DNA of 64,000 nt from Cerioporus squamosus (lineage: Eukaryota; Basidiomycota; Agaricomycetes; Polyporales; Polyporaceae). Of this stretch, positions 46,600-57,603 are shown piece by piece. The stretch covers positions 143,076 through 207,075 of the forward strand of contig JABYQS010000064.1 of NCBI GenBank assembly GCA_022592435.1. The letters are read 5' to 3'. The notes beneath the pieces were generated by a model. The model ran no database searches. It had not been told where the DNA came from and saw nothing but the letters and a program-made list of their open reading frames with translations. Position 1 is the first letter of the stretch; each line of letters opens with the position of its first letter. A program made the translations under genes and the position numbers.

Positions 46600-47334
46600 C
46601 TACTTCGCCTATTTACAGGAGGATTCGAATGATCAGGGGACTTCTCATGACAAGAGACTGCAAGACGCACCAGGATAATGCCATCGAAACGCTGCTTGAA
46701 CCAGGCCATCGTATCCTCCTTCTTGATGCGGTGCGTGAAGCCCACCCGCGCCTTCTTCTGCTTCCTCCTCGCTACCCGCGCACCCGGACGGCCCATGACG
46801 ACGTAGAAGTCCATGCCGAAGATACCAATCGTGGGGTCGTACCGCGCCCCGAGATCGATGTGCTCCTGGATGCCGAAGCCAAAGTTGCCGGTCTCGGAGA
46901 AGTTCCCGCGCTTGAGCTCGTACTCCTTGACCTTCAGGCCGCGCTCGAGGATCTCCTCGGCCTTGGGGCCGCGGATGGTGACGTGCACGGCGATCTTCTC
47001 GTTACGCCGGATGCCGAACTGGCGGACGGTGTAGCGCGCCTTGGACGTGACCGGGGTCTGACCGGTGAGCTGCTCCAGCACCTTCGACGCCCGCGTCAGA
47101 CGATCACCGGATTCACCGACGGAGATGTCTGTTCAGGCAGAGGGGGGAGGAAGGGTTGTGCATTCAGGATGTGTGGGGGAGGAGGAGAAAGAGAGCACTG
47201 GGACGCACTAATGACGAGCTTGTCGATACGGAGCTCCTTCATGGGGTTCGTGGGTGTCGTCTTTTGTTCGGCCTGGACATCGAGCAGAGTTCAGCCATAG
47301 GTTCAGCAGCGTACGGGGCAGGGAGACAGACCAT
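46600..47334 (-). CDS. RPL11: 60S ribosomal protein L11 (uL5)
   Basis: Four exons: 47334-47332 (the ATG alone), 47272-47209, 47128-46671 and 46608-46600 (AK plus stop) give 177 aa, the family length. Signature segments: [100 protein letters not shown] and the C-terminal [13 protein letters not shown]. uL5 sits in the central protuberance and contacts 5S rRNA and tRNA. An intron directly after the start codon, and a last exon of only nine bases, are unusual but phase-consistent; an alternative first exon cannot be ruled out. Confidence 0.93.
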
Positions 47335-48527
47335 CTTGTCGGCAGCGTGAGTCTTGTCGCTGGGGTCGGTATCGTCGGTGGGCTCGATAATTGCTACTAC
47401 GGCGGACGGGAGGGCCGGTGGCTTGGGAACAGCTATATAGCTCTTCCCGGCAAAGACCGAGCTGCCAGATGCGGAAGCTCGCTGTGGTCAACGAGCGCCT
47501 ATTGCGTGGTCCTGCGTCGACCTGACTCCTGCTCCGAGTCCGCACCGCTGTACGCGGGTCCGTTTCTGCACTGTTTGTCGTATTGTGAGAAGGGTATGTT
47601 GTGAACTTGGTGAGTATACCTGCGTGTCTCGGGACCGTCTGTGCGTATGCGAACTCCGGAATGTGAGGCCAGCCAGCACTCCGACTCCTCCCAATGCCCC
47701 CCCGCGGAACCGACGGCACAGTCGACTACTGCGCGTACAAATGATCATGGGTGGCTTACCCTGACTCTGGCAACAACTCCGAAAGGTGCGAATACTGCCT
47801 GTCGTCGTGTACGCCGTCAGTGAGTGAGAATCAATAACTAGTAGACGGAGCGTGGCTAAGCAGCACCGTACTATGTACCTCAGGATGTCGAGGCCCGAAC
47901 TACGCTCCCCTGGCATACATGTACAGACCAGGCCAGCTGGACACGCCATAAGTTACGAGGAGGAATCTTGCTGCGGTGGAGAGCCCGGGATTCACCTCCA
48001 CCGACATCTCTGAGTCTCTTTACTTACGAATCTATTCACGGTCTAACATGGGGAGGGGCCGCTCTGCTTCCTGAACTCTCTTGTGTCGTGCAGATTCCGG
48101 CAATGATCTTCCCTTGTCAACTAGAAACGTCAGTCTGTCTCCAAGTTCGAAGTTTGGCCATTCACCGCGGTAAGTCTTCGCGATGATCTCAGACGCATCT
48201 GCTTCCTTACTCACGACTGCGCAGGATATCGTGAGGCACTGTTACATAGCCGACATTGTACAAACCTGCAGGGGCTAAGCACCAACACTTATCAGCGACA
48301 GCTGTGGCGACCACAATGCGATTCCAGCGGCCAGTCGGCGATGGATTGTTCCCGGAGAACTCGAACTGAGTTCACCGGTGGGCGAGCTTCTACCCGCTCT
48401 TCCTGCCCTTTGGCGTCACCACGCGACCATGTTCTGTTTTCCTCTCAAGAAAAGCTCGCACCACTGGTCATTGCTCCCCTCACCATAACTTGCGCGGTCG
48501 TCCGAGGGACGTAATCTGTTCCACCCC
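47335..48527. other. Divergent intergenic region
   Basis: About 1.2 kb between the L11 start (-) and the glutaminase start (+). Frames up to ~150 codons occur but show no family features. No RNA gene recognised. Confidence 0.5.
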
Positions 48528-51500
48528 ATGGTCTATATGGGCAGCTTGTGTCTCTCTCTTGCAATTCTCAGCTTCCCAGTAGCCCTGCGCGCTGGGCAGA
48601 CCTTCTTTCCTGCGGCCGTCCCGTTGGCAATCCGCTCTCCGCACTTCAGCATGTGGTACAATTGCCCCGCCGGTGTTGAACCTCTCCAACTCTTGGCCTC
48701 TGTTCTGGAATGGGGTGCGTTGATCACCATACATACTCTCGAAAACGCTGACCCTCTGTACTTTACGTTCTAGGCGACCAACGGTTGGGGTGGAAAGATC
48801 AGAGTCGACGGGCTCACTTACTCCTGGATGGGCAACTACAATTCCCATAACGGCACTGCGAACGTCACGGGCATTCAGATAACCCCCACTCGGTCCATCT
48901 TCGCTATGCAGGCAGGTCCGATGAACTTGACCGTCACCTTCTTGTCTCCCTTCGAGGTGTGTGCGCCGAGACTGTCGTCCCCAGAGCGTACCTCCCACTT
49001 ATAGCTGCATCGATTAGCCATCGGACTGGGTCAATCAGTCGACTCCGTTCTCCTATCTGTCCGTAGAAGCGCAGTCTCTAGACGGTGATACACATCATGT
49101 CCAGCTGTACTCCGAGATCGGATCCCGTAAGTGAAGCTGTCCCCTTGTGATCTGTGGTCGTGCGGTGCTAACCTTGACGCACCCTGTATTCAGAGTTTAT
49201 CACGGGAATTGGCGATGATCTAGTGCGCTGGCAGACTTCACTTACCAACACGACTATGTTCCATGAGACTGAACCACAGAACTTACAACCATATGCCGAG
49301 ATCTCCCAACAGGCGGAAGACGGCCGAGGGTACTTTGCCACCTCCCTGGTGAGCTTCATTGCACGAGCACGAGTACGGACAATCACTGATTCGCCGTCTA
49401 CAGAGACCTGGCCTCACATGGCAGATCGACACCGACGTGAACACCCGCGCCCAGTTCACCCAGTTCGGGAAACTGACCAATATCGAGCAGATGACCTTTG
49501 GCCCTATGGGACAGCGAGTGCGGCCGAAGGTTGCGCCCACCTCATGCTGGCTAATGCGCGTTGCTAGACCGTGGTACGTCTTCTCGTTCGCGGTCGACCT
49601 CGGCAATATCCAGTCCACGTCCTTGCCGGTGACCTGGGCAGTGGGGTATGTCCGGGATCCCGTCGTACAATATACCACGCCTTCTAGTGGTATTGAGGTG
49701 CGTCACTCATTCTGGACAATGCGATACTCCAACATTAGCGCACTGGTGAGGGCCCTCTGATCCTGTCGTATATTGCCCATTTACAACCTGATATCCAGGT
49801 CGACGCGTTTTTGGCCGATTATCCCGATGCGCTTGACAGGGCCGTCGCATTCGACAATGAAGTCATGAACGACGCGGCAAAGATCTCAGCCCGATACCTT
49901 GACCTCGTCTCCCTGGTAGCACGCCAGGTCATGGCAGCGATAGACATCACAGCCCTTGGCCGGCCTGACAACACTGTGGATGTGACGGACGTCAAAGCCT
50001 TCATGAAGGATATCGGGTTTTCTCAGTGCGTGCATATGTGGCGTATCCGGACTGGGAGCACCTCGCCCGCTCTAACAGACACGCGTCAGGCGAGTCAATC
50101 CCGCGGAGCGTTTGTTCGCCGCGTTTCCCGCATACCTGTACTTCAACGCGTCCCTCGGAGGAGCTTTGCTCGCCCCTCTCCTGGAACTCCAAGATGTCAC
50201 GTCCGGACTTCCATACGCAGCGCAGGATATAGGTGAGTGTTGCATTCGTTAAGTTCTTCGACATCATCACGAGCAGGCTTGACTTTGTTCAGGAGTCAGC
50301 TATCCAAACGCCACGGGTACTCATGGACCCCATCCGCAGGGCATTGAACGTGAGTAATGCGGACTTAGCGAACACGGGAAGTCTAATTGTTTCGTACAGA
50401 GTCCGGAAATATGTTGATCATGATGTATGCGCATGCGAGGGTGTCTGGCGATGGAACGCTATTGGCCAGACATGTACGTGCTACAGAGATGCATAGTGAA
50501 ACAATACTCTGACCTCGTCTTTCGCAGTACGACACTGCGAAGCGTTGGGCAGATTATCTGGTCGAGAACACGCTGACTCCGTCAAACCAGTACGTGCCTT
50601 CTCAACCCACACGCATTCGCTTGCTGCCTACTCACGCGGACACCCTCAGGGACACAGCTGACGGGGAGAGTAACGCGAACATGACAAATCTCGCTATCAA
50701 AGGCATCATTGCCGTCAAAGCCATGGCGGAGATGAGTCATGCTGCGCAACAGGACTCCGATGCCCAGCATTACAACGTATGTCGCGCTGTAACCTCCCCT
50801 TTGTGCTACGATAACCGTTAAGGCCCACAGAGTCAAGCTAACACATTGGCAAATTCGTGGCTCACCCTGGCACAGTCGAATGTCCAGCAACACCTGCTTG
50901 GCCAGTACGGTGACCAATCGTCGTGGGCGATGCTCTACAACATATATGCCGACCTTCTGCTTGGGACGAACCTGGTATCTCAGGATGTGAGTTGTCCACA
51001 TGAAGCAGTTATTGTGTCTTCAAGATGGTGACCCTCTGCAGGTTTTGGCGAAGCAGACCAAGTACTACAAGACGCTGCTCCAAACGGGTACGAGAGCTCG
51101 ATGTACAGGTGTTATGCACTCAGGCTCGACTCACGCAGTGCTTTAGAGGCTCTTACGCTGGGGCTTCCAATCGACAATGTTAACACTATGTCGAACACTT
51201 CGAGCACTGGTAGGCTCTTCCTTGGATGAATTGAGAGTATGAAACTCAACCTTCGCTTGCCAGCATGGACTCTGCTCACGTCTGCAACAGTCACGGATGA
51301 CGGAGTACGCGATCAGTTGATACAGTATGCCTGGGACCGGGCCTCCTTCAACAAGACGGCCGGCGCATTTCCGGACGTCTACAATGTCGCTACTGGAGAC
51401 CACCCGAAGGAAGCGCGGGGTAAGCTGCACTGACCGTCTCTCGCTCGCCCTTACTTGGCTGAAAAATTGTTGTCTCCGCCGCCCAGCGCGGCTCTGGGTG

Positions 51501-52146
51501 CCATGTTTGCCCACCTGGCATTGAGGTTGGCCGGTCACCCCGCACACATTTGTGAATTTGCGTGCTGACTCTGACCGATAGTGTTCCGAATACCACCATT
51601 GTCGTGCCGAATTTACCTCTGAGCGACCCCACATCCTCGGGAAGTCCCGGGACCGGGCTTCCAGGCAGTTCAGGCGATGATGGGGGCGAAAGCAACGGCT
51701 CGTCTCACGTTGGTGCGATTGTCGGCGGCGTACTGGGAGGCGTTGCACTCGTCGCCGCAACCGGTGCTGGGACCTTCTTCTGGTGCCGGAGACGCGGTAG
51801 CTTGCGGCACTCTTCCTCCTGCAGCTACAAGCAAGAAGAACCCATGGAATTTGTCCTTCCCTACCCTCACCCAGACGGATATCAGGACAACCAGACGCCT
51901 GCATTCCGCATTCTTGGCAGCTCCAAGATGGCTCGAGAGCGCGCCCGGTTCATGCAACAAGGCGAACCCGCGTTCCCATCCGAGATTCGAGTCACGGACC
52001 CTCCTACATCAGGGTTCGGCTGCGGCGAGCTCACTCCCGAACACGTTCCTCGTGGGACTGAGGTCGGAGGTGGAGCACCTGCGGCGGCTGATGCAGGGAA
52101 TGCGCGAGGAGAGGCTGCAGCCTCCGCCCGAGTACAGAGCACTTAG
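48528..52146 (+). CDS. gtaA: GtaA-type glutaminase with C-terminal membrane anchor; apparent frameshift in exon 1
   Basis: Signal peptide MVYMGSLCLSLAILSFPVAL, then FFPAAVPLAIRSPHFSMWYN. The frame then slips: the family continuation (NLSNSWPLFWNG | ATNGWGGKIRVDGLTYSWMG) lies one base over, as if one C was gained in the cccc run at 48664-48667. From 48774 on the exons join in phase through about a dozen short GT-AG introns. Recognisable blocks are FAVDLGNIQSTSLPVTWAVG, YPNATGTHGPHPQGIEQSGN, NMLIMMYAHARVSGDGTLLA, NMTNLAIKGIIAVKAMAEMS and FNKTAGAFPDVYNVATGD. A Gly/Ser linker and a transmembrane helix follow (VGAIVGGVLGGVALVAATGA, then WCRRRG) with a ~100-aa cytosolic tail. It should hydrolyse glutamine outside the cell while tethered to the membrane. 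If the shift is real the gene is broken; if an assembly error, it is intact. Confidence 0.85.
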
Positions 52147-52504
52147 TCGGGTGTGGATATTGAGGAGTCGCGCAACGTATAGTACACTGTTTGTCCACGC
52201 AGAGATGCATACTCAGGTGCAGTGCCCGGTGGAGGGAGCGATGCAATGAATGTCCATCACATCGAGAACGAGCACGCTTCAAGCAAGTGAGAACTCACCG
52301 TCGACGAGCGTAACTGTTCGTCCGACAGATCATCTCGACCATCTCGTTGCACGAGCAACATCGTGCCCGCCAAGACATCAACTCGAACAGGCAGGCGCAC
52401 GCCTTCACTCGAGTCTTGACAAGGTTCAACCTCGGATGTGGCGCGAGGTTCCGAGTTCGACGCTGAGCGTTCCCTGTCAGCACTCAATGGCCAGTCCGTG
52501 CACT

Positions 52505-52529
52505 GGGCTTGGCCAAAGGATGCGCGAGC
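52505..52529 (+). repeat. 25-bp direct repeat, copy 1
   Basis: Identical to 52661-52685; begins gggcttggccaaaggatg. The spacer is about 130 bp. No known element is associated. Confidence 0.8.
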
Positions 52530-52660
52530 CTCGTGCGTCGGGACGCGAGCGTCGTCGACCGACCTGGGAGAATTCACCGCCTGTTTCGGGCAGCGCGAAG
52601 CAACGAAGTCTTGGACGCGACGACCCGCGTCAAGCCCAGCAGATAGTGAGCGCGTGCCCC

Positions 52661-52685
52661 GGGCTTGGCCAAAGGATGCGCGAGC
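52661..52685 (+). repeat. 25-bp direct repeat, copy 2
   Basis: Identical to 52505-52529. Confidence 0.8.
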
Positions 52686-55376
52686 GACCTGGGAGAGACT
52701 GCTACCCGGCTTGGAGAGCAGGAAGCCTCGAAGCCGCGAAAGCCGTTCCTGCGACGCCGATTCGCCTCGCGCGTCGAGAGAGAAGGGCTCGAGAGAGCCC
52801 AAGCCTGTGATCTGCGCCAGTTTCACGCTCGGCGTGCGCGGTTCATCTTGCTTCGTGTATGCTCGTATGAGGGCAATGGAGGCCGGAACTACCCAGTATT
52901 GAGTATCGCAATGGATGCGCCGCGGGTAATATGGCATGCGTAAGTGTATGCAGAGGTTAGCGGACAGACCAAGACAGGGGCAGCAGTGGGCGGCGTCGAC
53001 AAGTCTGGCAGTGGCGAGGTGTGGTAGAGCTTTGTGCGGTTCGCGGGGCCTGGGGACTCCTGGGGAGGAGCGGGACGGCGTCTATATATGTGCGAACCTC
53101 CGACGATCTTGTCCCCTTCTCTGAACAACCGTGGACGACGGAGGACTCGAAGGTGCCGGGCGACTAGCTACAACTAGCGACTGCCCTTTGACACTAGTCC
53201 GACATCCGAAGTGCTGCCGCGGACGGATGTGAGTCTACCTACGTACACGGTGCGAACGAGCGGGACTCACCCTGAGCGCTCGAGCGGTGTCCGTATGTCC
53301 CGGACCACGAACGACGGACGGGAACTCGATCGCGGGTAGTGTGGACGCAAGAAGCGACCCTCGGCGCGCCTCGGACACCAAGATGAGTTGTCCATGCCCG
53401 GAAGGACCTCAGTCGCAGGAGGCGCTGCGGTACATATGGAAGCTCTGAGATCGAAGGTGAGAGAGGAGCCGGATGTCTTCCCGGTCTTGTGAGAAGTCGG
53501 ATGGCGGCGCGGGCAGAAACGTCAGAACCCTCGGACTATAGGAAGTCTGCACTCGATCGAGGGACGACTGGAGAGTATGGTATTCCCATGAGTGTGGAAG
53601 GTTTGGGCAAGTCGGTTGGATAGCTGACCGGACTGTGCGAGACTGACCAGTGACTCTGCGCAGGCTTCTCGTCCCGATTGCCTGCAGGGTTGCGATGACC
53701 GGGGTGCCGTTACCTGCTGATTCGTGGAAGCATGGTGCGTGCCACTCACCTTCACAACACCTACCTCTTGTGGCGATAAACATGTCAGTTTTTCAGAACA
53801 AACGTTCAGAAGACATAAGTGCGGCGACGCCACTGGATAGATGGATAAAGGGAACATCGGGCTCGGATGCGACGAGGAGAGTTCTTTATCAAGATCCTGG
53901 CCTCATGCCCGTCCTTCGGCGGGAACAAGCACGTCGCGGAGGAGAATCTGACCATCGCGATTCCATCGTGGCCACATCGCCAAGAAAGCCGCTTGCCCCG
54001 CGCCGAAAGGATGCCACAAGTTTTCATTTCTGCTGGCCGGCTGATAGATGGATGGCACAATAGAGTGAAGCAGGCGGGAGGGTGACGGGCGTGGCGCGTG
54101 TCTTGTCGAACGAGGGTGTCGCCTTGTGCGTTCGTCACCGTGCCTGCGTTGTACATCACCGGGCCCTTTGCTAGGCTAATGTTGTGAAACGGGAGCGTGC
54201 TGGTGGTTGCTGGCACGACGGGTGTCGGCTGCGGGATGCGGGCGGGGTTTTGTGTGACGTCGTCTGACCCGCGAGCGCGTTCACAGCTGCGGGGTCTTGG
54301 GGTGAGCTGAATATGCCATAGAGCGTATGGCGTGTTGCGGGAGCAGATGAGGGCTGCGCTATCGTCACTGTCGAGGGGCATCGTACGTGCAACGGCCTCT
54401 TCGCGGCTGATGTTGCTCTGCGAACGCGGCGGGTCACTGCAAAGAAATCATCCTTTCCAGTGGCGCCAAATGATTACAAATAGAACTAAATTTTGATTCT
54501 TTTCCAATTGGGATCTTGATCAAGGTAAATTACAAAAGGTCGTGGAATAAAACATTCATAATTACTTGCGGTGCTAAACCGGAACAATCTTAACTTAACT
54601 CCTACGCACTTCATGCCCAAGCAAAGTAAGTATTTATGACTAATGACATCTTGGGAAATATAAGTGTTTCTGGTCAACCTTTGTGGCAAAGATAACACGC
54701 CTGCTCCGCAATTCTGTAGTCACAGTATTATATCAAAATCATGCAACTACAGGCAGCTATCCACTGATATAGGGTACAAACTAATCAGAACACCAATACC
54801 ACACCTTTCTTGAAACCTGTCCAACCCTTTCCACTGATCATCTGTCAGATTATATCTAGATATATCGCAATGGGGCAATGGTAGCAATGCATTCACAGGG
54901 AAAATCTTGAGATATATGGGAGCCATTGGCAATAATGACAACTTAACCTTTTGTACTTGCATACTCTGCTTAGTGATATGTTGAAGATTTAGTCAAAAAG
55001 AGATGATTGACCCTTCATTGCCTTTTGGATTGGATGGAGGCACAACATTACAGAGCATAAAAGTCCACAATCTCACCCTTTTCAATCAACATAGAAGGGT
55101 CAATTTGCTTGTATACAGTATATGCAATTGCAGTGCATGATATCCCTGGCCAAAATGCATTTATGTCAAAACTATACCAGAATGTAAGTATAAAGATCTG
55201 CCAGATTGGGCAGGCTGAGGAAAGGCTATGCTTTGGTCTACTAGAAAAGGAGTAAGAAATGCTTGTGTGATCAGCATACTGGCAAGTGAAATGGCTCCAG
55301 TTGTGATATATTGCACCGCACAGTGAAGTGTATGTAATTATATAACTCACCAGCGATGTTGATGTGGACACACGAG

Positions 55377-56350
55377 TTAGGTATCAGTTGAGCTGTTGCA
55401 AGACTCTTGATGGCAAGGATTGGCTGCAGCATTCTCAGCGTAGAGACAGTGTTGACCAAGTGGTTGCAACTGGCACAGGGCTGACATATGCGATGCGTTT
55501 ACGTTGATTTGACAGTTCCATCTCTTCAGTGCTGGTGCACGCGACGCTGTCCAGCACTCATTCGCTGCATGTTTTGTTCCCGGATGACTATGGGTGAGGG
55601 TGCCTGTCACCTGGTCGGGGTCTATCAAGGTCTTGCTGGTATCTATGCATGGCGTCAGCTCTGATGCCGGGGCCTTGGACCAATTCAATGCTGGATGGAC
55701 ATGGGAAGGCACATAGTGTACTCCTTTCCAAGCTTGAAATGTGCGCAGAAGGGTGCCACAGGTGTCGCCAACGACAGAAGGGCATAACTCGTCTCCGAGA
55801 CGGAGGTGTGTGAGGTCGTCCAGCAGTTCTAGTTCTTGAAACTCTCGGTGTAGTGCAGATGATGTCCCGGAGCGAATCTTGGTATTATCGAATTTGCCAA
55901 CTATCAATGTACCTTCAAGAGAAGAACTGCGAGATAAGCATGTATATATTGATTGGTGGTTCTTACAGAACTCGAGCTTGCAGACGTTGGAGTGGTGGGT
56001 GTGCCCCTGGGATGCAAAATCAGTCATAGCAAAGTTTGGTAGGACTGTCACCTGTTTGCGCTGTACATAGACAACAAGATCATCTGCAGGAAGGGTGCAT
56101 CTCACAGTCTTCTTCATCTTGGTGAATGGGATTACATTTTCAGAGAGCCCTGGGAGGCGTGTCATGCGCGGAGGGTTAGCAAGCTTGACGTACAGTGTGT
56201 CTAATGTGTACTTGCCACAGCTCATGCAATGGGAGTCCCAACTGACCACTGTCATGGCTGCACCATTCGTAGCGCACAGCTCAGTGGCTTCATTGTACTT
56301 CAGCAGGACAGGCATGTCCACACAGAGATAGAGAACGCCAGCATGATGTT
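55377..56350 (-). pseudogene. Helitron PIF1-like helicase, C-terminal part
   Basis: An open frame of about 314 codons: MPVLLKYNEATELCATNGAA, YTLDTLYVKLANPPRMTRLP, GLSENVIPF, then VTVLPNFAMTDFASQGHTHH and SIYTCLSRSSSLEGTLIVGK (late helicase motifs), ending in the Cys-rich region typical of basidiomycete Helitron helicases. It continues upstream across the solo LTR at 56351-56937 into 56938-57387. In an intact element this protein unwinds DNA during rolling-circle transposition. Confidence 0.75.
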
Positions 56351-56937
56351 TGTCATGGTCAGTGGACCAGCACCCCTTTTCGCTTTCCCTGGAAGTTTCA
56401 TTTTCCCAACTTGATCCCTTTTCCTACTTCGTACACACCCCATTTTGGACTCCTTGATCTCATTCTCGCATGCGCACCTGTATGCTCTGCTCCCACGACC
56501 GCATGCCTTGTTCTCGCACTTACCATCCTGTTACCATGTGTTTTCCCACCCTTTTGTCTCCCACTCGTACAGCCTTGCTCCCTTTTCCGCATGAGTCACT
56601 TTCACTGGCACGTGATTGTTCTGAGTAGACCAGTATATAAACCCCTCCCAGCGCTTACCTAGTCCCATCTCGACCTCTTGGTCATTGGGACTAGGTGCAC
56701 TTTTCCCCCATGTACTTTTCCTTTTCTCTGTGCTAATATACCTTAAGCTTGGTCATTGGGACTAGTCTGTCGCAGTGCGCGTGAAGACTAGCTATCGACG
56801 ACTTCGTGCCTCCGAGCCGGTCATTGCTCTGCCCTCGTCGAGTTCTCTCTCTCTATCTCCCTTTCAGCTCCTTGCCGCTCGCCCCCCAGACCGTCGCCGA
56901 TCGACGTCTGGTGTCTACGCGCCTAGTTGCTGCGACA
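56351..56937 (+). repeat. Solo LTR (family A) inserted in the Helitron helicase
   Basis: 587 bp starting TGTCATGGTCAGTGG and ending GCGACA, flanked by perfect 5-bp duplications ATGTT (56346-56350 and 56938-56942), the mark of LTR-element integration followed by LTR-LTR recombination. It has a TATA (cagtatataa, 56631-56640) and an internal repeat of ttggtcattgggactag (around 56681 and 56750). A relative in the opposite orientation lies at 57916-58467. Confidence 0.9.
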
Positions 56938-57387
56938 ATGTTTCGTTAGCGCAGGGGGTAAGTTCCAGAGGATGCTTTGGATGTGTGGGCAGATCGTGTT
57001 TGTTGTGTGCACTGGGTCTACAGTGCTGTCATTAAGGTGCTGCACTTGGCAATTGGATGCTCCGTCTTTATTCTTTCCCCACAGGTCTGATGAAAAGAAG
57101 CTACGAACAGGCAATTCACAAGCTTTGGCGAAGTCCCGTACCCGTTCTGCATTGATAGCATCCCGATTAGCATTCCAAGCAGTGATAATGGATACATCGC
57201 GGAAATGATCATGTCCCATTTCAGACGGTCCCTGGCTGGACTGTACATGCCTCATGAGGAGGGCAATATCCTCCTTCATGCAGCGCGCAAACTGCATGTT
57301 CTTGAGCGCTGTTCGAAAGTGGATATCGTCGTCAGACATCCCATTCTGGTGCATGTTCTGATGGAGTATGACCACCGTTGTGAACTG
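56938..57387 (-). pseudogene. Helitron PIF1-like helicase, middle part
   Basis: Reads TTVVILHQNMHQNGMSDDDI, HFRTALKNMQFARC, FRDVSIITAWNANRDAINAE and ICPHIQSILWNLPPALTKH, matching the central part of basidiomycete Helitron helicases (normally ...VVILRQNMRQ...). It joins seamlessly to KVLWHQF at 62638 if the copia element and one AACTG copy are removed, confirming the insertion split one gene. Confidence 0.75.
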
Positions 57388-57603
57388 TGTTGAAGTGGCA
57401 CAAGAGAGGAGTCGAGAGCAGAAGTGGATAGATAACATAGCCGCTGAGGCTCGAGACTAAGTACATCAGAATGTGTACAAAGGACATCAGTAAAGTAAGT
57501 AAGTCCGATAAGTTATAGTCAGTAAAAGAGATACAATACGGTAAGTAAACGTAAAGAGCTCATAGTGTAAGTAAATGGCCATGAGTATCGCTATACTCCA
57601 ACA
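57388..57603 (-). repeat. Copia 3' LTR
   Basis: 216 bp, TGTTGAAG...TCCAACA on the plus strand. Same length as and ~97% identical to 62422-62637. The pol stop codon lies just inside it (57591-57593). Confidence 0.9.

Larger units (their letters stand above)
52147..54440. other. Intergenic region without a supportable gene
   Basis: About 2.3 kb between the glutaminase and the transposon block. A 25-bp exact direct repeat (starting gggcttggccaaaggatg) occurs at 52505-52529 and 52661-52685, and the neighbouring cgacctgggaga also recurs, so a ~150-bp unit was partly duplicated. Minus-strand frames at 52257-52937 and 53806-54437 are open but unrecognised; the latter runs to the transposon border and might be a truncated gene. 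Composition changes abruptly to AT-rich at about 54440. Confidence 0.5.

Noticed and set aside
49515..49564. Possible 50-nt intron in the glutaminase (GTGCGG...GCTAG with a ctaat branch site)
   Set aside because: Removing it throws the conserved RPWYVFSFAVDLG out of frame, whereas reading through keeps the frame; left as exon, though cDNA could overturn this.
52257..52937. 226-codon minus-strand frame with a repeated ARASFGQA motif
   Set aside because: The amino acid repeat only mirrors the 25-bp DNA repeat; no domain, no splice support, and composition is typical of a chance GC-rich frame.
54400..54480. Helitron 3' terminus (CTRR with upstream hairpin)
   Set aside because: No convincing hairpin plus CTRR could be found at the composition border, so the end is not called.
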